Assembly (NCBI GenBank): GCA_964410965.1
Contig: CAYPIY010000003.1
Span: 489,792-553,791 of the forward strand
DNA from: JBBIRG01 sp964410965
GTDB lineage: Bacteria > CLD3 > SB21 > JBBIRG01
Reading direction: 5' to 3'
DNA length: 64,000 nucleotides
Shown: piece after piece, positions 26,862-34,486 of the stretch
How the letters are laid out: each line of letters opens with the position of its first letter
How positions within the stretch are numbered: the first letter of the stretch is position 1
Made by a program: the position numbers and the translations under genes
Notes under the pieces: generated by a model
Databases searched by the model: none
Seen by the model: the letters and a program-made list of their open reading frames with translations, nothing else
Told to the model about the DNA's origin: nothing

Positions 26862-27656
26862 TCATTCTTTGATTTTTAGAAATATTAAAACGAGTGTAAT
26901 AAAATTCGGTTTAAATCTCTTAACCGGTAAATTATTTTCAATAAAATATGCTACACTCGTTTTTAGTTTGTTTTTTGTATCGATCAATTGTTGAGCGGTC
27001 CTGCCTAATACGAATACATTATAACAAAAACCGGCGATCACAATACCGCCTAACGCATCGATCAGAAAATGTTTACGTATCATGATCGTTGACAAGCCAA
27101 TCATGATAGCCCAGATTATGTATACTTTCCCTATTGTTTTTCGATAATGATTAATGCCCAATGCTATAGTAAAGGACAAACTGACATGTAAACTCGGAAA
27201 AGTGTTATTTGGAACATCGGCTTCATGACACCATTTTAGAAATTGTGTTGTAAAAGTGTCTGTTTCAAAAGATGGAGCAGGATAATATGCCGGGAACAAA
27301 TAGAACAAAGGGTATGTGATTAATAATGTTCCAATAATCGATAAAATAATTCGATAAAATGCCCCGTCGGTTTTTAAAAAGAAAACGGATATCAGGATGA
27401 CCACGTAAAATGACATATAGATATAAACCATCTCCGGCACAAAAGGAAAAATAGTATCTAAATCGGTTAAAAGGTGATAATTATCATTAACATGATGAAT
27501 ACTGACGAAATTATATAGAATGGTATGTAGCAGATAAATGGACAATACAATAATAATTCTTTTAAAGTAATGTATAAATGAAGTAGCATTTCCGGCATTT
27601 ATAATTTTACCGAGTAAAGGCTTAATCTGTAAACTCGAAATATTTTTGAACTGCAT
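26862..27656 (-). CDS. PAP2-superfamily membrane phosphatase/transferase (PAP2_3-like)
   Basis: A 264-residue protein with about six TM helices. The PAP2 motifs FPSLHVSLSF (about 164-173) and RKHFLIDALGG (about 204-214) provide the two catalytic His residues. The first PAP2 motif (KX6RP) is not obvious, as in the Aur1/Ipt1-like PAP2_3 group. In a glycan cluster such proteins recycle undecaprenyl pyrophosphate or transfer phospho-head groups to lipids. It precedes the GT2 gene by 29 nt. Exact activity is uncertain. Confidence 0.82.
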   Translation of the reverse strand: MQFKNISSLQIKPLLGKIINAGNATSFIHYFKRIIIVLSIYLLHTILYNFVSIHHVNDNYHLLTDLDTIFPFVPEMVYIYMSFYVVILISVFFLKTDGAFYRIILSIIGTLLITYPLFYLFPAYYPAPSFETDTFTTQFLKWCHEADVPNNTFPSLHVSLSFTIALGINHYRKTIGKVYIIWAIMIGLSTIMIRKHFLIDALGGIVIAGFCYNVFVLGRTAQQLIDTKNKLKTSVAYFIENNLPVKRFKPNFITLVLIFLKIKE

Positions 27657-27679
27657 TATATAAAATCCATATATTATAT

Positions 27680-28213
27680 TTAGTTAAAGTAAAATCGTAC
27701 TGTAACACATGAGGTTGCTTTACATCTCAGATCACTGCCTTCACTTTTGCTGTCCGGCAGTCCGAATCCAAAATATATTTTTTCTTTAATTCCTATACTA
27801 AATTGTTTTGCCATAAAATACTCTCCGCCTAATATGACACCGCATTTGAATGAATGCTTAGCGCTTTCCTTATTGTCATAATTGAAGATTTGATCCCTAA
27901 AATGATATAACCCTTCCAGACCGAAAAGGGGTGAGAAAGCGCTTTCACTGAAATGATACAAAACAGCAACCCCGCTTGTAAATTCTTTTCCCTTTTCATT
28001 ATGTTGTTTTTCGGCAGAATCTGATCCGATTTTATAAAAGTCCATTCCGAGAATCAGTTCGTAAGCGACTTCATCACTGTTAAAATATTTAAGAATCATA
28101 TTAGATGTATTTACTCCGTCAAGACCAACTCCAATTTTACCCTCACGTTTTTCCTGAGGAAATATAGATGAGATGAAAACTAAGAATAATATTGGTATTA
28201 TTAAAAATTTCAT
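27680..28213 (-). CDS. Hypothetical outer membrane beta-barrel protein, 177 aa
   Basis: A 177-residue protein with signal peptide (MKFLIIPILFLVFISSIFPQ, 1-20) followed by alternating hydrophobic/polar strands (VGLDGVNTSNMILKYFNSDE; GVAVLYHFSESAFSPLFGLE) and ending with a strand closing in aromatic F-Y-F-N, as in small OmpA/OmpX-type barrels. No ligand or enzymatic motif was seen. It is the first gene of the polysaccharide cluster. A TetR-type operator/promoter copy lies 316 nt upstream on its coding strand and might direct transcription into it. Confidence 0.72.
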   Translation of the reverse strand: MKFLIIPILFLVFISSIFPQEKREGKIGVGLDGVNTSNMILKYFNSDEVAYELILGMDFYKIGSDSAEKQHNEKGKEFTSGVAVLYHFSESAFSPLFGLEGLYHFRDQIFNYDNKESAKHSFKCGVILGGEYFMAKQFSIGIKEKIYFGFGLPDSKSEGSDLRCKATSCVTVRFYFN

Positions 28214-28528
28214 AATAGATCTTTAATCATTGTGAAGTTGTCCTTGAAAATATTTCGTCAATCCATGCTGAAAAAATTTTATTGTTTTATAATTTTTAAT
28301 TTCTTGTGAATGAAGATTCGGTATATTAGAATAAAATCGTATTGCAGTCGTTTTTTGGTGAAAAAATATTATACTTTATTCACTTTTTGTTAATTTATTT
28401 CATGTTACCGGGCTTATAATCTGTAAAAACTAAAATATTAATTATCCTGAGAAAATATAAATGATTGTTTTATTATAAAATAATACATTTATCCTAAATA
28501 AGTATAGTGTGAATCCATATAAACCGAA
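28214..28528. other. AT-rich gap without recognised gene
   Basis: This 315-nt stretch lies between the OMP gene start and the tetR-like promoter copy. No gene or clear hairpin was found. It could be an untranslated leader or leftover of a deleted gene. Confidence 0.4.
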
Positions 28529-28575
28529 ATCGTTTCATATTCGATAATATAAACTAGTTATTGATATAAAAGCAA
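28529..28575 (-). promoter_or_regulatory. Copy of the tetR promoter/operator, site 3
   Basis: The site ATCGTTTCATATTCGATAAT (28529-28548; TCG-N9-CGA) is followed on its plus-strand right by AATATA (28546-28551, a minus-strand TATATT -10 box), an 18-nt spacer and AAGCAA (28570-28575, a minus-strand TTGCTT -35 box). The block AAAAGCAAGAAATATTT (28568-28584) is identical to 5484-5500. The predicted transcript would run left into the gap 28214-28528, where I see no gene, then the 177-residue OMP gene. Confidence 0.5.
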
Positions 28576-28680
28576 GAAATATTTATTAATTTTTGGTTCA
28601 TAATGACGAAACCATCTTGAGAAGTTAAGTAGCATTGAATAAGTTAGCCGTGACTGTACTCAAACCCAGGGATCAAGATC

Positions 28681-28860
28681 ATGTTCCAGAAAAAACTAGC
28701 GTTGGATATTTACGTGTTTGTCAGTGGGCCTTATCAAAAACCGCTGGCCGTGGTTGTCGTCGGAGGTTTGTTTACTTCAACCATTCTGACGCTTCTGTTT
28801 ATACCTGCGATATACGGATGGTTTGATAAACAACCGGACAAATTCAATAACGGTGAATGA
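28681..28860 (+). pseudogene. Relic of CzcA/CusA-type heavy-metal RND pump (C-terminal end)
   Basis: A 59-codon plus-strand frame ends in a stretch clearly homologous to the last TM helix and tail of HME-RND pumps: QKPLAVVVVGGLFTSTILTL (28735-28794) followed by LFIPAIYGWFDK and TGA. In full-length pumps this is preceded by about 1000 residues. Here only about 15 unrelated residues precede it, and the 467 nt to its left hold no further pump sequence. So this is a deletion remnant. All neighbouring genes run on the other strand. It differs in subfamily from the intact RND pump at 599-3688. Confidence 0.75.
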
Positions 28861-28888
28861 GAAAAATTATACGATGGTAATAAAAAAA

Positions 28889-29434
28889 CTATACGGCGCT
28901 GAAATGACTGTTCAATAACCGGTCAATGTCGCCGATGCAGTCGCTGTCCTTCCGGACATCGCCCTCGTCGTAGGCTTCCGCGGTAATATGACCCAGCAAG
29001 TTCATCCCGAGCGTCTTGAAAATACGTTCGAACATCTCAATTGTGAGGTCGCAGTCACCTTCACCGGAACCGGCGGATAACACGACGATTGCGTTTTTGC
29101 GGGCCAGTTTCTTATTGACGTAGTACGGACGAAGGCGGTCTATGAGAGCTTTCATGGGTGCGGTTACCGAGTACCAGTAAATAGGGCTTCCGAAGACAAT
29201 GCCGTCGGATGAATCGAGCCCGGTGTAGATGTCTTGCATGTCGTCCTCGACGGGACAGATGAACGGTTCTTTTTTACATTGCCGGCAATCATCGCAGGGT
29301 GATATGTTTTTCGCGTAGAGTTCAATTCTAGAGGTCTCAACATTCAGACGGGATAAGACTTGTGCGATATGTCTGAGCTGAAACGAAGTGTTCCCGTTTT
29401 GTCTGGGACTGCCGTTGATAATCATGTATTTCAT
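28889..29434 (-). CDS. Flavodoxin-fold NAD(P)H-dependent FMN reductase / iron-sulfur flavoprotein-like
   Basis: A 181-residue flavodoxin-like protein. It has the phosphate-binding loop INGSPRQNGNTSFQLRHI (6-23), the FMN-contact segment FGSPIYWYSVTAPMKALIDR (81-100) and a Cys-rich insert SPCDDCRQCKKEPFICP (45-61) with four Cys, like the cluster motif of iron-sulfur flavoproteins (Isf). It probably moves electrons between ferredoxin or NAD(P)H and FMN in the cytoplasm. It starts the redox block with a 21-nt gap to the PH-like gene upstream. Confidence 0.88.
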   Translation of the reverse strand: MKYMIINGSPRQNGNTSFQLRHIAQVLSRLNVETSRIELYAKNISPCDDCRQCKKEPFICPVEDDMQDIYTGLDSSDGIVFGSPIYWYSVTAPMKALIDRLRPYYVNKKLARKNAIVVLSAGSGEGDCDLTIEMFERIFKTLGMNLLGHITAEAYDEGDVRKDSDCIGDIDRLLNSHFSAV

Positions 29435-29455
29435 GAGCGTTGAAAGCCCCTTTTG

Positions 29456-29971
29456 TTACTTGGTGTATTTTTCTGAGGCGATATATTTATTTATTTCTTC
29501 AAGAATTTCTTTGCGGTAGGGAAATACGATCGTTGTGTCCTTTTTATTGCGGTAAATCACCTGCCGATGCGGAAGAACAGAACAATAAATCCACGCTGTT
29601 CCGAATATGATCGTTTCATCCAGATCCTTAAACGGTATGGGTTCAGCGCCGTTTTTCATAGATTTGTAAGCGCCTATAGACTGAATTGAATTCCAGGGTA
29701 ATGTGTAAGTTGAAAGCGGCGATTGAAAACTCAGGCCTTCCGGACGGACAGCGACTTTTTTCAGGAAACCGTGATAAAAAAGAATAACAAGCTGTACGGC
29801 GACCATCGCCAGAAGAATGTTCAGCATGGTTCCGCCCGTCTCGTCAAACCGCATCGTATTCTTCATGACCAGAATACCGATGACTACCAGCGCAAGAACC
29901 GTGACCATGAAAATGTATATTTTTCCTTTGACTGAACGGGCGTTGATGTAAACATATTCAGACATAATCAA
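29456..29971 (-). CDS. Membrane protein with two TM helices and bacterial PH-like domain
   Basis: A 171-residue protein. TM helices are about 18-36 and 48-66, followed by a cytoplasmic domain with alternating strands (KKVAVRPEGLSFQSPLSTYT, LPWNSIQSIGAYKSM, VIYRNKKDTTIVFPYRKE), the usual bPH/DUF304 pattern. Such proteins are common, of unclear function, and often near membrane-remodelling or envelope genes. Nothing links it specifically to its redox neighbours. The start may be Met3 rather than Met1. Confidence 0.65.
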   Translation of the reverse strand: MIMSEYVYINARSVKGKIYIFMVTVLALVVIGILVMKNTMRFDETGGTMLNILLAMVAVQLVILFYHGFLKKVAVRPEGLSFQSPLSTYTLPWNSIQSIGAYKSMKNGAEPIPFKDLDETIIFGTAWIYCSVLPHRQVIYRNKKDTTIVFPYRKEILEEINKYIASEKYTK

Positions 29972-30023
29972 ATCCTGTGATGGTTGTTGTAATCGGCTTT
30001 CGATATAAAATAGGATATCTTAT

Positions 30024-30530
30024 TTAAAACTCAATCCCTTTTCTCGCTTGTACGCCCGAAGTAAAATAATGCTTGACTTCTTTCATTTCGGTGACCACAT
30101 CGGCAATATCAATCAGTTCCCTCGGCGCGTAACGGCCCGTGATAATGATTTCTGTTTGGTCAGGCCGTAACTGAATCACACTAATCAGTTCTTCCAGACT
30201 AAACAGTTTGTAATAAATCGCTATATTGGCCTCGTCCAGCACGATCATGTCGTATGCGCCGGACTGGATGATTTGTCTGACCTCTTCCAGTCCGTTCCGC
30301 GCGGCGTCAATATCTTTTGGTGTGGGTTTATTCACGATAAAACAGTCCAGACCGTATTGGCGGATCGTTATCATCGGTAAAAATTTTATCACGGCTTCGA
30401 TCTCAGCGTAGGGCATTCCTTTGACGAATTGCGCGATGAATATTGTTTTTCCGGCGCCTGCGGCCCTTAAGGCAAGCCCGAACGCCGCCGTGGTCTTACC
30501 CTTGCCGTTACCGGTGTATACGTGAATCAT
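30024..30530 (-). CDS. cobO: Cob(I)yrinic acid a,c-diamide adenosyltransferase (CobO/BtuR type)
   Basis: A 168-residue adenosyltransferase. The P-loop GNGKGKTTAAFGLALRAAG follows 6 residues after the ATG, then FVKGMPYAEIEAV, the DEANIAIYYKLFSLEELI core and RYAPRELIDIADVVTEM, all of the CobO/CobA(Salmonella)/BtuR family, which adenosylates corrinoids with ATP. I chose the ATG at 30528-30530 over an upstream GTG (30542) because GGAAAGG lies about 11 nt before it. The presence of one corrinoid gene indicates use or salvage of cobalamin. A ferredoxin gene precedes it by about 43 nt. Confidence 0.88.
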   Translation of the reverse strand: MIHVYTGNGKGKTTAAFGLALRAAGAGKTIFIAQFVKGMPYAEIEAVIKFLPMITIRQYGLDCFIVNKPTPKDIDAARNGLEEVRQIIQSGAYDMIVLDEANIAIYYKLFSLEELISVIQLRPDQTEIIITGRYAPRELIDIADVVTEMKEVKHYFTSGVQARKGIEF

Positions 30531-30572
30531 AAAGGAAAACACCTTTCCATTTGCGCCCTGATCTGAAAATGA

Positions 30573-30836
30573 CTATTTTGGTTCAAACCAGTAAATCGCC
30601 TGATGAGGGCATTCTTCGACGCAAATGCCGCAGGCATCGCATTTCTCATACACAAACATGTAATACTCCGGATTGCAGGGCACATCCATACTCATGCAGT
30701 ATTTGATGCATTTCGCGCAGGTGATGCTGGTGGTTTTTTCAATCGCACCCTGCGGACAAACGGCAATGCATTTACCGCAGTGTGTACATAAAACCGTATC
30801 GATGACGGGAATCTTGTCGGAGTTGCTAGTTCCCAT
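30573..30836 (-). CDS. Polyferredoxin-like protein with 12 cysteines
   Basis: An 87-residue iron-sulfur protein. C17-x2-C20-x2-C23-x3-C27P and C66-x2-C69-x2-C72-x3-C76P are two classical [4Fe-4S] motifs. A middle group C40-x2-C43-x3-C47-x6-C54 has the right number of thiols for another centre. Typical 2[4Fe-4S] ferredoxins are about 55-60 residues, so the 30-residue Cys-containing insertion is notable. It probably feeds electrons to the neighbouring flavoprotein or corrinoid enzymes. Expected in the cytoplasm. Confidence 0.9.
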   Translation of the reverse strand: MGTSNSDKIPVIDTVLCTHCGKCIAVCPQGAIEKTTSITCAKCIKYCMSMDVPCNPEYYMFVYEKCDACGICVEECPHQAIYWFEPK

Positions 30837-30982
30837 TTATTTGTCTTAATAAAGTTAAATGATTCATAAGTCAAATTTAAAAATATAATATTTTATCCGC
30901 ATAAATACTATTATTGTTATCGTTCCTTAATAATTTATCATACTTATACGACCATCATTATTCTAATATATAAATATTTATG

Positions 30983-31819
30983 TTACTTCTGTTTTATGAT
31001 GTCATAAATTTGTGATGGGGTCATCTCTGCATGGTCGGCTATTGTTTTTATTTTATCATTTGGTCCAGCTTCGATACCTTTAATCCTAAGGGTCTGAATT
31101 AATACCGTCACATCGGTGTTCATTTCTTCCGATACTTGTAACAGGGTCTTACGCCCTAATCCGCTTGGGTAAGAAGTTGAGCTTACACTATCTGCTGTTA
31201 TCACCTCATTCGATGTTATTATATTGTATATTTCAGCCGGTGCAACTTTATTCATCAGACTGATCGTTTCAATGGTTTGCTGAGCGCTGTCGGCTTGATA
31301 TCCTTTTGATCGTATTTTAATTATGATCGAATCAGGCGATAATTTAATCAGTCGTTCGGAGATCTGGTTTAACGTCAACTCTTCAGCATGCGGAACAGGC
31401 GGTTCGGTCTTGTCGGTACTCCAGCTGTCCTTTGCCCATGTGCCCAGATCCATCATGGCTTTAAAGGGGTGAATTTCAAATATTGTTCCGGTAAATATTA
31501 ATCCGGTCAGTAAAACCGATAAATAAAATTCTCTTTTTTTATTTAATCCTTTTTGTGTTTTTGTTTTAATGTAAAACCAAAATGCGGTCCAGTTTATCGT
31601 AAAAATATGAAATACGGAAAGAATGGCAAACGTAAAAGAGAACAACGTATGAACCGCCTGCCATTGTTCTTTGGAGAAACCGGCAAATATCCAGACCGAC
31701 CATTTAGAAATACGCCCCGCAGGCGCGATATACAGAACGAGTCCGGATATGAGAATAATGAAGAAGGACAGGAATAAACCAAAACTGATAAAACTTTTCC
31801 AGCTAAATGATTGGTTCAT
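30983..31819 (-). CDS. DUF4405-type membrane protein (cytochrome b-like) with helical C-terminal domain
   Basis: A 278-residue protein with three or four TM helices in the first 120 residues (for example FISFGLFLSFFIILISGLVL, 10-29, and VHTLFSFTFAILSVFHIFTI, 55-74). His56 and His70 are placed as possible haem ligands, as in DUF4405/cytochrome b561-like proteins. After a linker with PPVPHAEELTLNQ, the C-terminal half is a soluble helical domain with repeated LNQISERL / LLQVSEEM / MTPSQIYDI elements, like DUF4405 proteins that carry tandem 60-residue helical modules. A role in electron transfer at the membrane is likely but unproven. Confidence 0.72.
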   Translation of the reverse strand: MNQSFSWKSFISFGLFLSFFIILISGLVLYIAPAGRISKWSVWIFAGFSKEQWQAVHTLFSFTFAILSVFHIFTINWTAFWFYIKTKTQKGLNKKREFYLSVLLTGLIFTGTIFEIHPFKAMMDLGTWAKDSWSTDKTEPPVPHAEELTLNQISERLIKLSPDSIIIKIRSKGYQADSAQQTIETISLMNKVAPAEIYNIITSNEVITADSVSSTSYPSGLGRKTLLQVSEEMNTDVTVLIQTLRIKGIEAGPNDKIKTIADHAEMTPSQIYDIIKQK

Positions 31820-32127
31820 AAAAAGTCTTTCATTTGTAATTAAAATAATACATTCCCAAATTAATATTTAATAACATGGTCATTAATTTGGTAATCGTTA
31901 ATTATATCAGTATGATTTTCTTTTTCATACAAATATGTGGTTGTAATAATCGTCATGATTTTTTTATCCGGTTGTCATAATGTATAAAGCTAAATATAGC
32001 CAATGTTATACAATGAAATAAAAATCATGTCATGTAATCTCGTTTAAAAGGATCGGGGTAAAAACGTTAATGCTTATACCCCGTAATATTTTTCAAGAAA
32101 TAATAAATGCAAAATCAATTGCTTGTT
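31820..32127. other. Non-coding AT-rich gap (308 nt)
   Basis: No gene was recognised on either strand. The gap contains the promoter region of the DUF4405 gene (right part on the minus strand) and a hairpin that probably ends the peroxiredoxin transcript (32055-32082). Confidence 0.5.
32055..32082 (-). terminator. Putative terminator hairpin downstream of peroxiredoxin gene
   Basis: GGGGTA (32055-32060) and TACCCC (32077-32082) form a 6-bp stem, 46 nt past the peroxiredoxin stop. On the minus strand GATCCTTTT follows the stem, so the U tract is delayed and weak. A modest candidate. Confidence 0.4.
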
Positions 32128-32841
32128 TTATTTCTTTTTAAGAATCTTGTTCATCACCGTGTCCTTATCGATCGGTTTGGTGCAGAAGAACCAGTCGTAG
32201 CATTTCATGTCCTTCGGGATTTCCATGCGTTCTTTGGCGGTGCCGCAGGACCCGGCCGGAGGAACGATCACGTCGTCTCCCGGGCGCCAGTCGGCGGGCG
32301 TCGCGATGGAAAATTCATCGGCGGCCTGCATCGCGATCAGCGCGCGGTACAGTTCATCAAAATTGCGGCCGAGACTCAGCGGATAATAAATGATTGCGCG
32401 TATAACGCCTTTCGGGTCAACGTAAAACACCGCGCGAACAGCCTTGGTGCTGCTCTCGCCGGGCTGGATCATGCCGTATTTTTTCGCCACGTCCATCGTG
32501 ATGTCTTCGATCAGGGGAAAGGTCACTTCGACGTTTTTCATTCCCTTGTACTCGATTTTTTCCTTGATCGTTCTCAGCCAGGCGATATGGCTGTACAGAC
32601 CGTCCACGGAAAGGCCGACCAGTTTACAATTGGCCTCAGCGAACTGTTTTTCCATGTTGGCGAACGTCATAAACTCGGAGGTACAAACCGGCGTAAAGTC
32701 GGCGGGATGGCTGAATAAAATAACCCATTGACCGGCGTACTGATCCGGGAAATTGATTTCACCCTGTGTCGTTACAGCCTTGAAAGACGGCGCTTTATCT
32801 CCGATTCGCGGCATCGGAATGACCGGATTGACTTGTTCCAT
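32128..32841 (-). CDS. Peroxiredoxin (archaeal Prx6 / thioredoxin peroxidase type)
   Basis: A 237-residue peroxiredoxin. The active-site motif PADFTPVC gives peroxidatic Cys53, and the conserved Arg region occurs around VRAVFYVDPKGVIRAIIYYP. The C-terminal extension includes a Cys pair spaced C-x5-C in KCYDWFFC, as in the two-Cys-containing archaeal and anaerobe Prx6 enzymes. It reduces H2O2 and organic peroxides with a thioredoxin-like donor. AAGGAG precedes the ATG by 7 nt. The neighbourhood of Fe-S proteins in a likely anaerobe makes an oxygen-defence role plausible. Confidence 0.95.
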   Translation of the reverse strand: MEQVNPVIPMPRIGDKAPSFKAVTTQGEINFPDQYAGQWVILFSHPADFTPVCTSEFMTFANMEKQFAEANCKLVGLSVDGLYSHIAWLRTIKEKIEYKGMKNVEVTFPLIEDITMDVAKKYGMIQPGESSTKAVRAVFYVDPKGVIRAIIYYPLSLGRNFDELYRALIAMQAADEFSIATPADWRPGDDVIVPPAGSCGTAKERMEIPKDMKCYDWFFCTKPIDKDTVMNKILKKK

Positions 32842-32886
32842 TTCGTTTCTCCTTGGGTTGATGTTAATGAAAATAGTTCAGAACTA

Positions 32887-33258
32887 TCAATGGTTACAGC
32901 TGTGTCCGTGATCATGACTGCAGGTGGACCCGGTGAAGACGATATCGTCCGCAAGGTATTTCTTTATAATGTCACCGTGCGGCAAAACAGGAGCACCGGA
33001 ACAGACGCATATACCGTATTCGCTGAAAAACTGGATGGCTTTCTGTCCGATACCGCCGGTAATAATGGTATTGACGCCAAGGGACTGAAGCCACCGGGGA
33101 ATGGATCCCGGTTCGTGCGGGGGAGGAATCAGTTCCTGGACATTCTTCACCGTGTTTTGTTCAACTTCATAGATCGCGAACTTCCCGGCATGGCCGAAAT
33201 GAGCGCTTAAATATCCGTCGTCCACAGGAATAGCGACCCGTTCTTTTTTCTTTTCCAT
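32887..33258 (-). CDS. NifX/NifB-family FeMo-cofactor-binding-like protein with His/Cys tail
   Basis: A 123-residue protein of the dinitrogenase iron-molybdenum cofactor (NifX/NafY/MTH1175-like) family: VAIPVDDGYLSAHFGHAGKF (8-27), then IITGGIGQKAIQFFSEYGI, the usual fold. The last residues (CSHDHGHSCNH) are a metal-binding-like tail. Genes of this family occur in many non-diazotrophs next to MBL hydrolases and MinD-ferredoxin ATPases. Role is probably Fe-S or metal-cluster carriage; no nif genes are present. Shine-Dalgarno AAAGGA precedes the ATG. Confidence 0.88.
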   Translation of the reverse strand: MEKKKERVAIPVDDGYLSAHFGHAGKFAIYEVEQNTVKNVQELIPPPHEPGSIPRWLQSLGVNTIITGGIGQKAIQFFSEYGICVCSGAPVLPHGDIIKKYLADDIVFTGSTCSHDHGHSCNH

Positions 33259-33299
33259 AATTTGATCCTTTATGATGGTGTAATGATTAAATGAGTTAT

Positions 33300-34106
33300 T
33301 TATTCCAGCAACGTTTTCAGCCCAGTGTAATTGTAAAATACCCGGCTGTCCGGCAACTCGTTCTTCATGCGCGCGTATGCTTCAACGCCGGTGCAGTGGG
33401 AAACTCCAATGAGCGGAATCTTGTACGACCGCAGTTTTTCAATGATAAAACCTACCGTTTCGGGCGTTTCATCTTTGAGATGGAATCCTCCGAAAACCGC
33501 GTGAACGGGCAACTTGAAAAATTGCATGGCCGTTTCGATGATATTCGTAATTCCCCTGTGCTAACAGCCGCTGACAATGACCAGCGATTGGTTGTGGATC
33601 ATGACGAAAAACTGCTCATCCCGGAAATCGTCGTCTTCCCATGAATCGCCGGACTTAATGTACATGCCTTTGAAGTGCGTATCTTCCGAATGATGAATAT
33701 CGGTTTGAGGCATGATATGAATTCGCCCGGACAAAGCCGCGGGACTGTCAATTTCAGTCAATCGGTTTTCAAATAAATGACTGTGAAACGGTATGCCGAT
33801 ATGACTGCTTTTGTTTTTGTATTTCAGTCCGCGGGCCTGCGGTTTGATATAAATTTTTGCTGTGGAGTTGATTTTGCAGAAATGATGCAAACCGCCCGTA
33901 TGATCGTAATGACCGTGACTGATGACCGCGGTATCGGCGGATTTCAGGTCGATGCCCAGCGATAAGGCGTTTTTCAGGAAAATATCGGACTGGCCTGTGT
34001 CGAAAAGAATACGGTGGTCGCCGGTCCGGATGAACACCGAAAATCCGTGTTCTCCGGACAGATTATTCCCGTAGACAACATTATCGACCAGGGTTGTGAT
34101 TTCCAT
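33300..34106 (-). pseudogene. MBL-fold metallo-hydrolase interrupted by in-frame amber codon
   Basis: Read through, the frame is 268 sense codons long, the usual size for this MBL subgroup (DHPPP-synthase-like, often beside NifX genes). The N-terminal part has FDTGQSDIFLKNA and the metal motif SHGHYDHTGG (residues about 63-72). At residue 182 a TAG (33561-33563) follows VSGC, exactly where relatives have SGCSH-x-GI, and the frame then continues HRGITNIIETAMQFFKLPVH to the end GVSHCTGVEAYARM. Everything else looks intact, with a good Shine-Dalgarno (AAGGAG). One base change (Ser codon to TAG) is the simplest explanation; sequencing error or suppression are alternatives. Confidence 0.85.
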
Positions 34107-34130
34107 AATCCCGCTCCTTTTTCCGGAAAG

Positions 34131-34475
34131 TTACCGGTTGGGGCCGGTCAATTCGGTTAACGTGTTTTTCAGAAAGTCGTCCACTACGCTGTCGAGCTGG
34201 ACAAATTGTTTTTTGTAGCTGTATACTTTAATGCCGGCTGAGCGGATGACTTCAAACGCCTTGGGTCCGAGATGCGAGGTAATCAGCACTTTGGTTCCCT
34301 GATTGACAATATCCGTCGCCGCCTGAATCCCAGCGCCCTGCGCGGCGTTATGATTCTTGGAATTGTCGATATACGTGTACGTTTTAGCGACCGAGTCGTA
34401 CACGGCGAAATACTGCGCGCGGCCGAACTGGTCATAGATGGTTTTGCGGTCATTGGTGGGAATGGTGATTTTCAT
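34131..34475 (-). CDS. NifX/NifB-family protein (second copy)
   Basis: A 114-residue protein with the same fold as the one at 32887-33258 (MKITIPTNDRKTIYDQFGRA, then VLITSHLGPKAFEVIRSAGI), without the His-rich tail. The two flank the MBL gene, a layout seen in other anaerobes. It probably binds an Fe-S or metal cofactor. TAAGGATAA precedes its ATG as Shine-Dalgarno. It starts 11 nt after the thioesterase stop, so one operon is likely. Confidence 0.88.
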   Translation of the reverse strand: MKITIPTNDRKTIYDQFGRAQYFAVYDSVAKTYTYIDNSKNHNAAQGAGIQAATDIVNQGTKVLITSHLGPKAFEVIRSAGIKVYSYKKQFVQLDSVVDDFLKNTLTELTGPNR

Positions 34476-34486
34476 GTCGTTTATCC

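Noticed and set aside
28635..28826. 63-codon plus-strand frame in the relic region
   Set aside because: It is out of frame with the pump-like segment and resembles no protein; the neighbouring frame (28681-28860) carries the CzcA similarity.
32107..32718. 203-codon frame antisense to the peroxiredoxin gene
   Set aside because: It has no recognisable domain and lies opposite a well-conserved enzyme gene with a proper Shine-Dalgarno; long opposite frames are expected in richer G+C DNA.
33561..33563. Selenocysteine codon in the MBL gene
   Set aside because: The codon is TAG, not TGA, and relatives carry Ser at this position; selenocysteine is therefore not supported.
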